Shown here piece after piece: positions 1 through 11,505 of a DNA stretch of 64,000 bases. Source of the DNA: Pezicula radicicola. Taxonomy: Eukaryota > Ascomycota > Leotiomycetes > Helotiales > Dermateaceae. The DNA is taken from assembly GCA_003008705.1 (NCBI GenBank), contig PDUO01000020.1, positions 937,914 through 1,001,913 of the forward strand, read 5' to 3'. The notes under the pieces were generated by a model. That model was not told the DNA's origin and made no database searches. It was given only the letters and a program-made list of their open reading frames with translations. Position 1 is the stretch's first letter; each line of letters opens with the position of its first letter. Made by a program: the position numbers and the translations under genes.

Positions 1-939
1 GAGTTCTAAAACAGCTCGCCTATAAGCTACTTAGTTAATTGTATAATATATTATACACTGGGATAAATTATAGGAACTACTCTAATGCTTATATTGCTTC
101 TAGACTACAGAGAGTCAGTTTACGACAAGATAGATAAAAGATAATATACTCAACATAGTAAAATAAGTGCAAGGCGTGTAATATACCAATCACTACTTCT
201 ATGGATGCAGTCCTACCAATTTATCAGCCACGTAAAATATATCCCCTTGTCTGTCAGAGATAGCCCACTTCAAGGACCACTAGGTCGTGTACGGCAAAAT
301 CCCTACATTCTTGAGTAGTGAACTTTTCAAGGTGTCAAGCCCCTAAGGAAATAGCTATCCAATGAACAAGGGGATAGACATAGAAACCACAATGAACATT
401 CTTGCAAGCTCAAAAAGTAAAGTACCTACTTCCCTTCCAGCAGTATGTGAATTGTTTCTGCGCATATTATTGTCGCCCATGATCTGTGCAGGTAGTTTGC
501 CCAAAGTAAGTAATTTACCGAAGGCAACTCAAATAGTCCAAATAGCTCAAATAAACTCTTTAACACAGGTAGCATATCCAGCTTGAATAGTGTTGAGATC
601 ATGATTTGCAGAATGTTGCCATCGCTACACATGGTAACTTAGCACAAGTGGCGCCACTGTGATCCTCGCAAAAGTTGAAAAGTTACATCAAACTTGCCAT
701 GCTCTACGGTCTGAAGCTGCATCACCAATAGAGGAGCCCGCAATAAGCGCCCATGTAAGCAGTGGATCATCATCACAGGCAATTATTAACCAAAGCTAAT
801 TGTGTCGATTATTTACAAGTACGCCTACAAGTGTATCCGCGGCAAGTCAAAATGCAAATATTTGAGTTCACGCAATGTCGTGAAGATGTATTTTGTACAT
901 TGATATTCTACTGTACAACACACAATTGATAACGAATAA
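1..939. other. Gene-free left edge
   Basis: No supported gene. The first ~350 bases are AT-rich. The short open frames (for example 362-586) have no recognisable domain and overlap on both strands. The right part is presumably the 3' flank of KGD2. No repeat or RNA gene recognised. Confidence 0.5.
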
Positions 940-2389
940 TTACAGAAGCATTCTTCGGGGATCCTCAATGTACTCCTTGACCTTCACCAAAAACTGCACT
1001 GCTTCTCTGCCATCGAGAAGACGATGGTCATATGTAAGGGCCAAGTACATCATTGGGCGGATCACAACCTGACCGTTAATAGCGACTGGTTTCTCCTTGA
1101 TAGCATGTAACCCCAAAACTGCAGTCTGAGGCAGGTTGATAATAGGGGTGCCCATCAGTGAACCGAAAACGCCGCCGTTGCTAATAGTGAAGGTGCCACC
1201 GGCCATATCCTCAATGGTGAGCTTGTTGTCACGAGCCTGATATTTTGTAAGTAACTGTTCACCGGGAAAAGGGTCCACGTAAACTATACCTTTTTGCCCA
1301 AGTCTGCAATTGACTTCTCAATTCCAACAAGGTCCATAGTTTCAGTATTGCGGACCACAGGAGTAACCAGACCCTTCTCAGTGGCGACAGCCACGCTGAT
1401 ATCAACATAATCTCTGTAGACAATGGTGTCGCCTCCATTTGGCCCCTCAATGGATGCATTGACGGCTGGGATGTCTCGCATTGCAAGGACACAGGCACGA
1501 GAGAAAGCGCTCATGAACCCAAGCTTGACACCAGTCTTCTTCAAAACCTCATCCTTGTATAGCTTGCGAAATTCCATAAGCGACGACATATCAACTTCAT
1601 TGAATGTTGTCAAGGAGGCCGCGGTATTCTGAGACTGCTTTAGGCGTTCTGAGATACGTAGGCGCATACGGTTCATCTTGACCTGTTGTTTGCTATTAGT
1701 GACATTTCCCAACACCCCGTGCAGATTGGGCCACATACTCGACGTTCTTCACGGCTACCAAGGGTAGGAGTTGATGTGCTGGGTTTTGAGTCGCCTTTGT
1801 CCGCTGGTTTTGGTTTTGATGTCTCCTTCGGTTCTGGCTTCTTCTTTGGGGGCGGCGCTGGGCTTGATTCATCCTTGACCTTTGGTTCTTCCTTTTGCGA
1901 TGGCTCCGGGTCGGAGGATGTCGTTTGTTCCTTTGGCGCAGCCTCCTTGGGTTCCGATGGTGCCTCTTCCTTCTTTCCACCTTCAGGCGCACCACCAAGC
2001 TCCATGCGGACAAGGTCTTGGCCAACTATGACAGTATCCTCCTCGTTTGCAAGGAACTCCTTCAAGGTACCGGCTTCTGGAGCATTGACAGCTACGTCAA
2101 TCTGCGAAGACAGAAAAGTTAGCGTCTTAATACGTCACTGAAAGGGGCGTAGACATACCTTATCCGTCTCAATGGTAGCGATTTCCTCATCCTGTTCGAC
2201 ATAATCTCCAATCTGTTTTGACCACTGCTTCAATGTGCCTTCTGAGATGGACTCTGCCATTTCCGGCACCTTGACGATCTTGTCTGCATAGCTGCGGAAT
2301 TGCTGAATGACGGGGAATGGATAACGGGACAGTGGCGCTCTAGGAGCTCGCAAGAAGCGTGACGCACATAAGACTCTTCTTGAGAGCAT
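940..2389 (-). CDS. KGD2: Dihydrolipoamide succinyltransferase, E2 of 2-oxoglutarate dehydrogenase
   Basis: E2 core of the mitochondrial 2-oxoglutarate dehydrogenase complex (TCA cycle), moving the succinyl group from lipoamide to CoA. Exons on the minus strand are 2389-2159, 2101-1739, 1682-1290 and 1236-940, giving 427 aa. An Arg-rich mitochondrial presequence is followed by a lipoyl domain (about residues 40-115) with lipoyl lysine K77 in ETDK. A long Pro/Lys/Glu linker leads to the catalytic domain with YDHRLLDG near the C-terminus (His about 400, Asp about 404). The family usually also has a peripheral-subunit-binding domain. None is obvious in the linker, which is normal for eukaryotic KGD2. 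Intron 1 falls exactly after the lipoyl-lysine codon. The start MLSRRVL is the first Met giving a presequence. The gene is divergent from the complex I gene at 2779. Confidence 0.95.
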
Positions 2390-2778
2390 TGTAAACAGCA
2401 GAAGGAACCAAAGTGAGGTCGAGGTTGAGGCTGAAAGAGAGCGTGGATGGAGGCAAATGAATAAAACGACAAAAACAAAAACAGACAAACGAGGTAAATA
2501 CTTGGGAGTATTTGGAGCTTCCAGCCGGAAAGGCCAGCCTCATCCGAATCGCGCTAGCGGCTGCCTTGAACTTTCGCGAGATCCTCCGACGTAGCGGGTG
2601 GACCTCACAGCTCCAGCTGAGATGCCCTCATACAGGAACCACTCTGCACAACCTTAACCCCTTCTCGAACCCCTCATACACTTGCAATTGGGGCAATTGG
2701 TCCAATTCGGATCGGGGAACACACTCTGTGAAGCCCGTAGCAAACCACATATCTCTGCCAGCGTGGAATCCGACCACC
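2390..2778. promoter_or_regulatory. Shared divergent promoter, KGD2 / complex I LYR subunit
   Basis: This 389-bp interval separates the start codons of two divergently transcribed mitochondrial respiration genes, so it must hold both promoters and leaders. I see no unambiguous TATA box. Co-regulation is an inference from the arrangement. Confidence 0.45.
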
Positions 2779-3300
2779 ATGTCTACTAAACAAGTCGTAT
2801 CGTGAGCTCCCCCTCCCCTTCTTTGTCTGCTCAATACGTTGACAAGTGCTTAGGTCGCTCTATCGACGCTCCCTCAAGCTCGCGCTCGACTGGTCAGTTC
2901 ACCGTTATCTATGGAGAGGGCAAGCCATGTACATCCGTTCATTATTTGAGGCAAACAAGGACGTCACCGACCGAAGACTGCAGAGGGCAAGTTATACAGA
3001 GAAAAGGAATCGCAAGTCAAGGCAAAGGCTAACAGCGGATCAGAAATTATTCCAAGAGACTGAGGAAATATTGGAAAAATGGAAGCACCCCGACCCATAC
3101 CGTGCGCCAACTGCACCTGGAGGTTTGTGGCTTGCACCGTCAAGGCAATGGAAGCCACCATCAACGACTGACATGTTGCAGGATCTAAATTTGAGCGTAA
3201 TCTTCCAGCACCAATACTCACCCGTAAGTTCGCTCCAGAGGCTGCCACACTGTGTGACCGACTGACTTCGTATCCAGCTCCTCCTCATATGACCTTGTAG
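2779..3300 (+). CDS. NADH:ubiquinone oxidoreductase LYR subunit (NDUFB9/B22-like)
   Basis: Accessory subunit of mitochondrial complex I, LYR-motif family. Exons 2779-2801, 2854-2986, 3044-3122, 3182-3223 and 3278-3300 give 99 aa. The N-terminus carries the LYR signature (SSLYRRSLKLALDW), then WRGQAMYIRSLFEAN, and the fungal B22 tail EKWKHPDPYRAPTAPGG and KFERNLPAPIL. Its length is right for the fungal subunit. Intron 2 (2987-3043) is a GC-AG intron (donor GCAAGT) of 57 nt, in frame and without a stop. Retention would add 19 residues between LQR and KLFQETEE, where homologues have none as I recall them. The ATG lies in accATGtct. Confidence 0.88.
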
Positions 3301-4013
3301 GTAGATGGAAGTTGGTATCAGGGCACTGGGGTGTTGACTCAATCTTGCTTTGAAATCTTGTACATAGCACACAGAACCAAGGTTGCCCAATCTAGCTTAG
3401 ACTGTTTCTTGCCAGTGAGCTCAATCGTGTATGGAGTAATTTGCAACATTGACCATGCTCTTTTAATATAAGCCGTTTATTCAAATAGACTTTTGAGTAT
3501 TGTGTTTCCCAGGGCTTCTCCCAAATCCGTTGGACCTTGACTGTGCTGTACCCCAAAATGCTTCCATTACCAGCCTGCAAAGCACTACGAGCCGTTTGTG
3601 ATTTTTAGGGACATTTCAACCAAGTCGAATATGGGACCGGACCCAAAGTTCATCGAATAGCTAGTCTTACGTTACCTACCACTTCTCAACCTGAGAGCTT
3701 GCATAGACCCCCAAACCCAAAAGCTGAAAACAGCGCCCCAGCTGCTCCAAAAATAATTGCTGAAGATGTCATCTCTTTCCTCACCCCGAGAAATCCATAG
3801 TCCGTTTGAAAAATAAAGAAACACCGACACGCGGGGAACTGAAGAGGTAGTTTGATAATTTTCGTAAGATTGACTCAGAAGGCAATCCTAATCCATTGCC
3901 ATGGATTTAATGTACAACCCAACGCGAAAGCAGCCGTGAACCCAAACCCAACGACACCCCATTATCATGAAAGCAAAACCATATCAAAAAGCCCAGCCAA
4001 AAGAAAAGAAAAC
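3301..4013. other. Intergenic, convergent tails
   Basis: Lies between the 3' ends of the complex I subunit and histone H2A. The open frames here (for example 3392-3580 minus) are short and unlike any known protein. Nothing else recognised. Confidence 0.5.
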
Positions 4014-4680
4014 CTATAGCTCTTGGCTTAGGTTCTTTCCACCCTTGGTCGTCTTCTTTGGGAGCAAGTCTGAAAATTTGGGTTAGAAAACGCCTGAAGT
4101 ATGGAACTGGTATAAAACTTACTCTGGTGAATGTTTGGTAGCACACCGCCCTGTGCAATCGTAACGTGTCCGAGGAGCTTGTTCAATTCCTCATCGTTGC
4201 GGATGGCGAGTTGGAGATGGCGAGGGATGATACGGGTCTTCTTGTTGTCGCGTGCCGCGTTTCCAGCCAACTCGAGGATTTCGGCTGCGAGGTACTCAAG
4301 AACTGCAGCGAGGTAGACGGGTGCACCTGAAAGTGTCGCGTTAGTATGGAAAGCGAGACGCGTCGTAGAATTCTCCGAGAACTTACCAGCACCAACACGC
4401 TGGGCGTAGTTGCCCTTTCGGAGAAGACGGTGGACACGACCAACTGGGAACGCGAGACCAGCCTTGGATGATCGACTGTAGAGAAAGAAAAGTTAGCATT
4501 GGAACTTGAATGCAGATGCCAAAGGCTGAGATATAAATCTTGATGAAATGCGCGACCCGAGACGCGTCAAATGACTTCAAGTTGCCGACCAAAGTAGGCA
4601 GGAGCAGAAGAAAGAGGATTAACTTACGACTGAGCGTTCTTTGAGCCGCTGGCCTTTCCTCCTGATTTACCTCCAGTCAT
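4014..4680 (-). CDS. HTA1: Histone H2A
   Basis: Core nucleosomal histone. Exons on the minus strand are 4680-4628, 4475-4387, 4326-4123 and 4069-4014, giving 133 aa. It starts [18 protein letters not shown], contains the histone fold with [20 protein letters not shown] and [10 protein letters not shown], and ends in KNLSQEL, the C-terminal SQE phosphorylation motif typical of fungal H2A (the H2A.X-like DNA-damage site). It has three introns, as is common in filamentous ascomycetes and unlike yeast. It is divergent from H2B at 5180. Confidence 0.98.
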
Positions 4681-5179
4681 TTTGAGAGATTTGGTGGGTT
4701 GAAAAGATGAGAAGTTGGTATTGGATAGATGGAGTGGTTGATGGACGTAGAGGTCGTAGTCGTTGTGGTTGATGAAAAATCGTGGATGGGAGAAGAAGAG
4801 GTGGAGGGCGCGCGAGACTTTATAGCAGTTGGTCGTGATCTCGGAATTGCGACGAGGTGCCAGATCAGCCAATAAGAAGCGAAGAAAGTTTAGGGTGTTG
4901 TGCAGCGGTGGTCAAAACAGAGCGGCGCAAGCGAAATCAACGATAATCCACTGCCGTCGCGTCCCGATTGGGTTAAGCGCACCTCGCGCGGTGCAATCGC
5001 AATCAGCCAGGGAATTCTATAAAGCTCGCGACGCTCCCATTCTCTTCCACCTTTTCACCTTTACTCATCCATCAACACCAACAGCCCATCTCGACACTTC
5101 ATCGCCTGAACGACTCCTCCTTCATACCCATATCAATCTTACGACCTTTTTGTCCTTTACTTCAACACCCAAATTCAAA
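4681..5179. promoter_or_regulatory. Divergent histone H2A/H2B promoter
   Basis: Shared 499-bp control region. The sequence is nearly symmetric. TATAAAG lies at 5018-5024 for H2B, and its reverse complement CTTTATA at 4818-4824 serves H2A. CCAAT boxes occur as CCAAT at 4869-4873 and ATTGG at 4967-4971. That these drive S-phase expression is inferred from the usual histone-pair arrangement. Confidence 0.75.
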
Positions 5180-5857
5180 ATGCCACCAAAGGCCGCCGCA
5201 GAGAAGAAGCCCGCCGCTAAGGCACCTGCCTCAAAGGCCCCAGCTGAGAAGAAGGAGGCTGGAAAGAAGACTGCTGCGACTGGTGACAAGAAGAAGCGCA
5301 CAAAGACCCGCAAGGAGACATACTCTTCATACATCTACAAAGGTATGAATCAACTTCCGCATTCAAGTCGCGTCTTTTCTAGGGATTGGGCGCGCCTTCT
5401 GCTTCCGACATCAGCTTCAACGGAATTCAATGCCATCCATTGAGTTGAAGTCGCGCCCTCCCGCTCTTATCTCGACCATTCACTGACATTCTCAATCTGT
5501 AGTCCTCAAGCAAGTCCACCCTGATACTGGTATCTCAAACCGCGCCATGTCTATCCTGAACTCCTTCGTCAATGGTAAGTCCAAATCAACACAGTGCCAT
5601 CACTCACATCCTGACGCGTTCTCAGATATCTTCGAGCGCGTTGCCACCGAAGCATCCAAGCTTGCCGCATACAACAAGAAGTCAACCATTTCGTCCAGAG
5701 AGATCCAAACATCGTGAGTTTACCATGCCCTCCTCGCTCGCTTTCAAAACTAATATCTACCACCAGCGTTCGTCTCATTCTTCCCGGTGAACTTGCCAAG
5801 CACGCGGTATCGGAAGGAACAAAGGCAGTTACCAAGTACTCTTCATCCACGAAGTAG
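5180..5857 (+). CDS. HTB1: Histone H2B
   Basis: Core nucleosomal histone, partner of H2A. Exons 5180-5342, 5503-5574, 5626-5713 and 5767-5857 give 137 aa. The N-terminal tail is Lys/Ala-rich ([14 protein letters not shown]). The fold begins at [19 protein letters not shown], followed by [16 protein letters not shown] and the C-terminal [20 protein letters not shown], which contains the conserved ubiquitination lysine region. Three introns, all GT-AG. Its CCAAT and TATA elements lie upstream in the shared region. Confidence 0.98.
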
Positions 5858-6740
5858 AGAGTGCTTTTTCGTTCGGGTTTTATAGGGTGTTGGATTTGCT
5901 CAAGCCTTAGGTCATACTATGATGGAGCTGGAGTAGTCCGAGATCCTTGGGTCTTTTTTAATGCGTTATGGATGGTCTGCTTTTTTATTTGGGGGGCATA
6001 TGTCTTCACGGTCTGCTTTCGGGGTACGTGGCTGTACAATACGAGTCTTCGGTTAGGAATTCAGAAGACACTTGAAATCATGAACTTCAACATCCTTTTC
6101 ACCTACTCTCACTCGTGCGTACTAAATCTGCTCATTTTTTAATAGCAGATATGGCATCACCGAATCTGCCTTCCCAGCTGTGACGAGGCTGATCAGACAG
6201 GAAAGTCGATATGCGACAAGTCCGGAATTCGAAGAGGTGTGCAATTGTTGGCTATGCTCCAAAATGCAAAGCCAACAACGGCGTTAAACCGAAGAAGCGG
6301 ATTTTCTCAAATGGAGAAAAGTTCGCTGGCTTCGATGAGTGCGGAATTCTATGTTACGACGTCTACTGATAGATACTGGAAAATGTTCCGCGGAATTCGA
6401 CACCTAGCATGTGACCAGTATAAAAACTGAGTCGGTTGATTTCACTAAGTGAGTTGATTTGGATGATTGAGTGTATCCGAGGAATTTGCTTAAACTAAGC
6501 CACTCACTTTCTAGGTAGCCAATTTGACTCAAGTATTTGATATGCCTCCCTCATGCTACTTATCTTACAGAATACTCTATTTGGTCATGGAAGGCCGAGA
6601 AAAGTACCATTACTTCATCTCCATAATTTCTGCGGCCAGTACATTCAGAACGCCATTATTGAACCATACTTTTGGATCCGAAAACAATGGCTCCAGACTC
6701 CCTAAATACCATACCACACACCTTGAAATGGTCCCGAAAC
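5858..6740. other. Intergenic, convergent tails
   Basis: Lies between the H2B and SQS1 3' ends. Small open frames at 6239-6430 and 6524-6760 show no family resemblance. One degenerate copy of the dispersed GAGTTACTCAA repeat family may lie at about 6428-6515. Confidence 0.45.
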
Positions 6741-9294
6741 TTAGCCCAGACCAGCCTTAGAATTTTTCACAACATGGGTAACAGGCTGCAAGATCCCTTT
6801 GTTGTTAAGCGCACCAAGAGCTGTTCCACTGCTCCATCCCATCTTCTCAAGCATGGCCCTACCTTTGTTCTCAGCACCAAGTTCTGGGGCAGAACCACCA
6901 ACAATATCTCCATCTCTGTAGCTGACTGCTGCACTATTGAAACCACCTCCACGTCCGACACGCTTACCTGCGGCCCCGGATCTCTTGCCACTGACGTCTA
7001 TGCGAGGCAAAAACTTTCGAGTTAGGCGGGCTTCTACCTCGGCAAAGGTGCGCTCAACATAGGCAGACGTCTTTGATGTTCGAATAAGGATTGGAAAACG
7101 TTTGTTACCATCTCCTTGTGACTTTGACTTGAGCTTGAAGGCGTTCGCAAGCTCATGAACAATCTTCCGATCAGCCTTATCCATAGGAGGCAGGGCCAGG
7201 CTGCTTCAAATTAGTCACGTACTCGATGGAAAATATATGTAAAACCCACGTAGTATTTGTCCCCTGCAAGAAGCGTTTAATCTCTTCCTTCACCGCATGA
7301 ATACCCATGCCTTCCTTGTACTTTTCCTTCAGGTCAGGCTTGCCATTCTTTCGTCCCAAAAGTCCTTGAGATCGTAGTTCCTCGCGTTCTTGTTTTCGTT
7401 CCTTCTTCTTGATACGATCATTATCCCATGCCATTTGCATCGATGCCTCAAGCTCAGAGTCCGATATGTCGTCCAGAATAAGTTTGCCCTTGCGACCTTT
7501 GGGCTTCTTTTTGAGACTTGGTCGCTCAAAATCCATGACATCGAATCCATCATAAGCATCCGCTAGTGCTGTTGCAGCAGGGAAATCACCTCGAGCGCGT
7601 TTTGCTCCTTTCCCCTTCGCTCGTTTCTGTATTGGTATGAATGAGTTGGCATGACTGAGTCGGGGATTCGAATATCTAAAACTGTCGACCTCATTACCAT
7701 CGACATCATCGTCGAAGAGTAGCAGTTCGTTGGATCCCATGCCTAGCTGTTCTTGTTTGGCTAGTAGCCGTGCGATTTGTTCATCGGTCATCCGATCAAT
7801 CTTCCTCTGCAGGAGATCTGCATTATCCTCGTCTTCATAGTCCTCGAGATCCTCATCGTCAGACTCATCCGAACTGTCATCATCGCCATCATCCATGAAT
7901 TCAGCAACCAGCTTTTCCTCCGCCTCGAATGCGTTGATCTCTGACACGGCGCCGGCCTGTATCAAAGTGCTTGCTGGAACCCATCTGGCCTCGTCGACCG
8001 TCTGATTTTCCCATACAACTAGGTACTGCAGCCCGGATTCCCTGTGTCTCTTAGAGAGAATGGCCAATACAGACCCCAGTACTTCATCAGATGTGCTCAA
8101 ATCATCTAAGTCCTCAAGTTCAGAACGTTCCCATCCATTTTCAAACTGGGTTTTTGATGAAGGTTCTGCTAACTCCCCGGAAGATAGTTCAGTCTCGTCT
8201 TGCCATTCATCGCTCTCTGCACCTCCTAGCTCTCTTTGATTGAATGCTACATTTGGCTGTAGTTCATCATTGTCTATGTTTGCGATGTAATCGGCAATGA
8301 GAGCTTCATCCTCGGTATCATGGAGGTTCTGATGACCACGACGACCTCGACGGCGGCCTCGACCATTACGCTTCGGCAGTATGGCCTCGAACTCAGTAGA
8401 AGATAATCCACCAGAATCACCAGGAACATCATTAGTTTGAGGAACAGTGCACTTACTCTGTAGAGCCTCTTGAAGCAGTTCTTCCTGTGCATGAATCTTG
8501 TCCTCAACAATCTTGATCTTGAGATCTATGGAATTGATGGGCGTCCTGGATGGATCCGGTCTTCTTGAGGAAAGATCTGGTCTTCCCGGGAAACGGTCTG
8601 GATTTCTTGTAACTCCTCTGCGACTCTGATTCCGCCCGGCAAACAATATGATTTCTTCACTTGAATTTGACGGGGTAGGGGAAGGAGAGCGCAGACGCGG
8701 GGGTGCGAGTCCTGTATTGACAGGCCTACTGCCTTGGGTGTCAATGACGAAGGCAGAGGCATCGGCGTTGTGCTCATGTTGCATTGGCTGGGAGGTTTTT
8801 ACAGTATCTTCAAACTCCGCTTTCCCCTCTTCTATGTCCATGTCCAAGTCAACTTCGACGTCGGCCTCTATCATTTCACTCGTAGATGGGTTCAGGCTCA
8901 TCTCAGCAAGAGCTGATTCGGTGTCCTTTGGTTGAGTATCCTTGGCTTCCTGGAGTTCAGATGGTGTTAAGTTCCCAGCACTGACAAAGTTCACCTTGGT
9001 GTCTCGTAGTCTCTGATCTGTATTCCAAGAGTGATGGCGTTCCGTATAGCGGGCTTCATCTTGGAGAGAGAATGCTACACAATGATAATATTAGAGGACA
9101 TCTGGTTCACATATAATCCCCACATATGTGTGAGGAGGGTGATACTTACCACCGTTGTGCTTGTTTTTTGGGCTTGACGTGCCACCAAATGGGACATAGT
9201 CGGCGTCCCAGGCCGGAATGTGTCCTCCACGGGAACCACTGCTACCTAAGCCGCGATACTTGCCTCGATTAGCTGGCCTCTTGGGTTTCGGCAT
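6741..9294 (-). CDS. SQS1: R3H and G-patch protein, SQS1-like
   Basis: Likely a pre-mRNA splicing and ribosome-biogenesis factor. Yeast Sqs1/Pfa1 activates the DEAH helicase Prp43 through its G-patch. Exons on the minus strand are 9294-9150, 9074-7250 and 7200-6741, giving 809 aa. It starts MPKPKRPANRGKYRG with a Gly/Arg-rich head. Long acidic stretches follow. The R3H domain (LPPMDKADRKIVHELANAF) begins the last exon. The G-patch (MLEKMGWSSGTALGALNNKG) lies near the C-terminus, and the protein ends KAGLG. In the middle is a segment, YLVVWENQTVDEARWVPASTL, that resembles a chromodomain core (see findings). It is divergent from ATG4. Confidence 0.85.
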
Positions 9295-10045
9295 ATTGAA
9301 GGACTCGGTCAAGTCGAGGATGCGGTGGGCTGGATGAGGCAATTCATAGAAGTATCACTTTCTCCAGCCTCAACTTTTGGCTTTCAACTTTCGCGGGCAG
9401 AAAGCGCGCTAAGAGTGTGGCGCGTTGTTATCGATAGATAAAGACGTGCACACGAGCCATCTTTCAATAATGAAGTTGCATTGATTGCATTATTTATTAT
9501 TGCATACCACATGGATTGTGAGGAGAATGGCATGCCCGTGCTCTAGTAATGATACAGTAATAAGCCCTTTTAGCCCTTCACCCTGTCTCTCGGACTCCCA
9601 TAGCTACTGTGCCTCCTGCTCCTGGGACATTCCTCTGTTGCCTCCCTCTGTCTTACGCCTGAGCTGGCTGCGATTAGCGAATGTCTGATTACCTAGGACC
9701 GCCTACCTAGTTTGCGACCCCATCAGCTGCCTTGTGCACGCTGCACGATCACATCTTCCCAGTTAGAAGAGCACTCGCTCACTACTCTACCCCTTCTATA
9801 ATACTTGTACCTCATACATAATACCGACTTAATGTGAACTTGGACTTGAGCGGAGATTGATTCCCTTCAGCGCCAACCCCCTCCTCTCTCAATACCCTCG
9901 TTCCAGACTACTACAGTACCACCGCCAACTCCAGTTTCCGCTGCCCCTCGGGCCCCCACCATCTATCAACACACCCCTTGTGCCCCGGCTATACTCAAAC
10001 TCATACTCACCAACACCCTCCCGAGCAACTGCTGTTGCATACGAC
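9295..10045. promoter_or_regulatory. Divergent intergenic region SQS1 / ATG4
   Basis: This 751-bp interval contains both promoters. The right half is pyrimidine-rich and open for a long stretch before the ATG4 start. I treat it as leader sequence, not coding. No specific element identified. Confidence 0.4.
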
Positions 10046-11505
10046 ATGACGAACGTAGACTTTGGCCGGTACAAGCGCATAGTCCAGTACTTCTGGGATC
10101 CCGAGCCAACGAACAATACAGCTTCGGAACTGCCCATCTGGTGCCTGGGTAATGAATACAAAGCTGTGACGAAGACCTCTCTCGCCCAAAAGCCCGGTAC
10201 ACCTCCCCAGGTGGATGGCACTGTCAAGCCAGTACCTGTGCAGCCCGCGCAGGCTACAACTCCTCCCGACAGCACGGCGAGCAGCTTCGACTCGGGCCTA
10301 GCATACGATGACGGGACGGTAGGAGATGACAGTGGGTGGCCATCTCAGTTCCTAGATGATTTCGAAGCCAGAATATGGCTTACATACCGATCAAATTTCC
10401 CAGCTATTCCAAGGTCGCAGGATCCCAAAGCGCTCTCTTCCATGTCGCTTTCAGTGCGCTTGCGTAGCCAGCTGGTTGACCAGGCGGGATTCACATCGGA
10501 CACAGGTTGGGGATGTATGATTAGATCAGGACAAAGTTTGCTGGCAAATGCATTGGTTATACTGCAATTGGGAAGAGGTTGGTTACTTCGTCTACACACT
10601 TCGAGCGACGACTAATGTCTCTATAGCATGGCGGCGTGGTACTTCAAGCAAGCCCGAGAGAAAGATCCTTTCCTTGTTTGCAGATGATCCAAAGGCACCC
10701 TTCTCCATACATAAATTCGTGGAGCATGGAGCTAAGGCCTGTGGAAAGCATCCTGGAGAGTGGTTTGGACCTTCGGCCACAGCACGTTGCATACAGTAGG
10801 GCTGGCATCCAGAAATTAAAGGCACAATGACTAATGGGCAATAGAGCTCTAACAAATGGTTACGAGCCATCGGGACTTCGGATTTACGTCACAGGAGATG
10901 GTTCGGATGTGTATGAGGACTCGTTTATGAGCATAGCCAAGCCTGAGGGTGGGAGCTTCAAGCCAACCCTCATCCTTGTGGGCACACGGTTGGGACTCGA
11001 CAAAATCACGCCTATTTATTGGGAAGCCTTGAAAGCATCATTGCAAATGCCACAATCTATCGGTATTGCTGGGTAAGTTCGACCACTCCTACTTGAAGTA
11101 TAGCACAGTAACGTGATTAGGGGTCGGCCATCATCCTCCCACTACTTTATTGGGGTTCAAGGGGAGTATTTCTTCTATCTAGACCCTCATCAGACTCGGC
11201 CTGCATTGCCATTTCCAGACAACCTAGAACAATATACCGAGGAAGACGTCAACTCTTGTCACACCAGAAGACTCCGGAGGATACACCTGAAAGAAATGGA
11301 CCCGAGTATGCTCATCGGATTTCTAATCCGGGACGAGAATGACTGGAAACGGTGGCGCCAAGCCGTGAAAGAAGTCCGTGGCAAAGGAGTAATTCATATC
11401 GCGGATCAAGACCCAGCTTTACATGGGCTATCTGAGCGAGATGGGGCCGTGGATGAAGTTGAAACTTTCGACGACGAGGACGAAGATAACATTTTGGACG
11501 CTTGA
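10046..11505 (+). CDS. ATG4: Autophagy cysteine protease Atg4
   Basis: Peptidase family C54. It cleaves the C-terminus of Atg8 and later releases Atg8 from phosphatidylethanolamine in autophagy. Exons 10046-10577, 10627-10795, 10845-11072 and 11121-11505 give 437 aa. The catalytic Cys is C157 in [19 protein letters not shown]. The Asp/His pair is D331 and H333 in [23 protein letters not shown] precedes it and spans the last intron. The C-terminus is acidic (FDDEDEDN). I chose [12 protein letters not shown] as the start because the open frame before it is low-complexity and unlike family N-termini. An upstream in-frame start cannot be excluded. Confidence 0.95.

Noticed and set aside
1686..2141. 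Plus-strand frame opposite KGD2
   Set aside because: Antisense shadow of the Pro/Lys-rich linker of KGD2.
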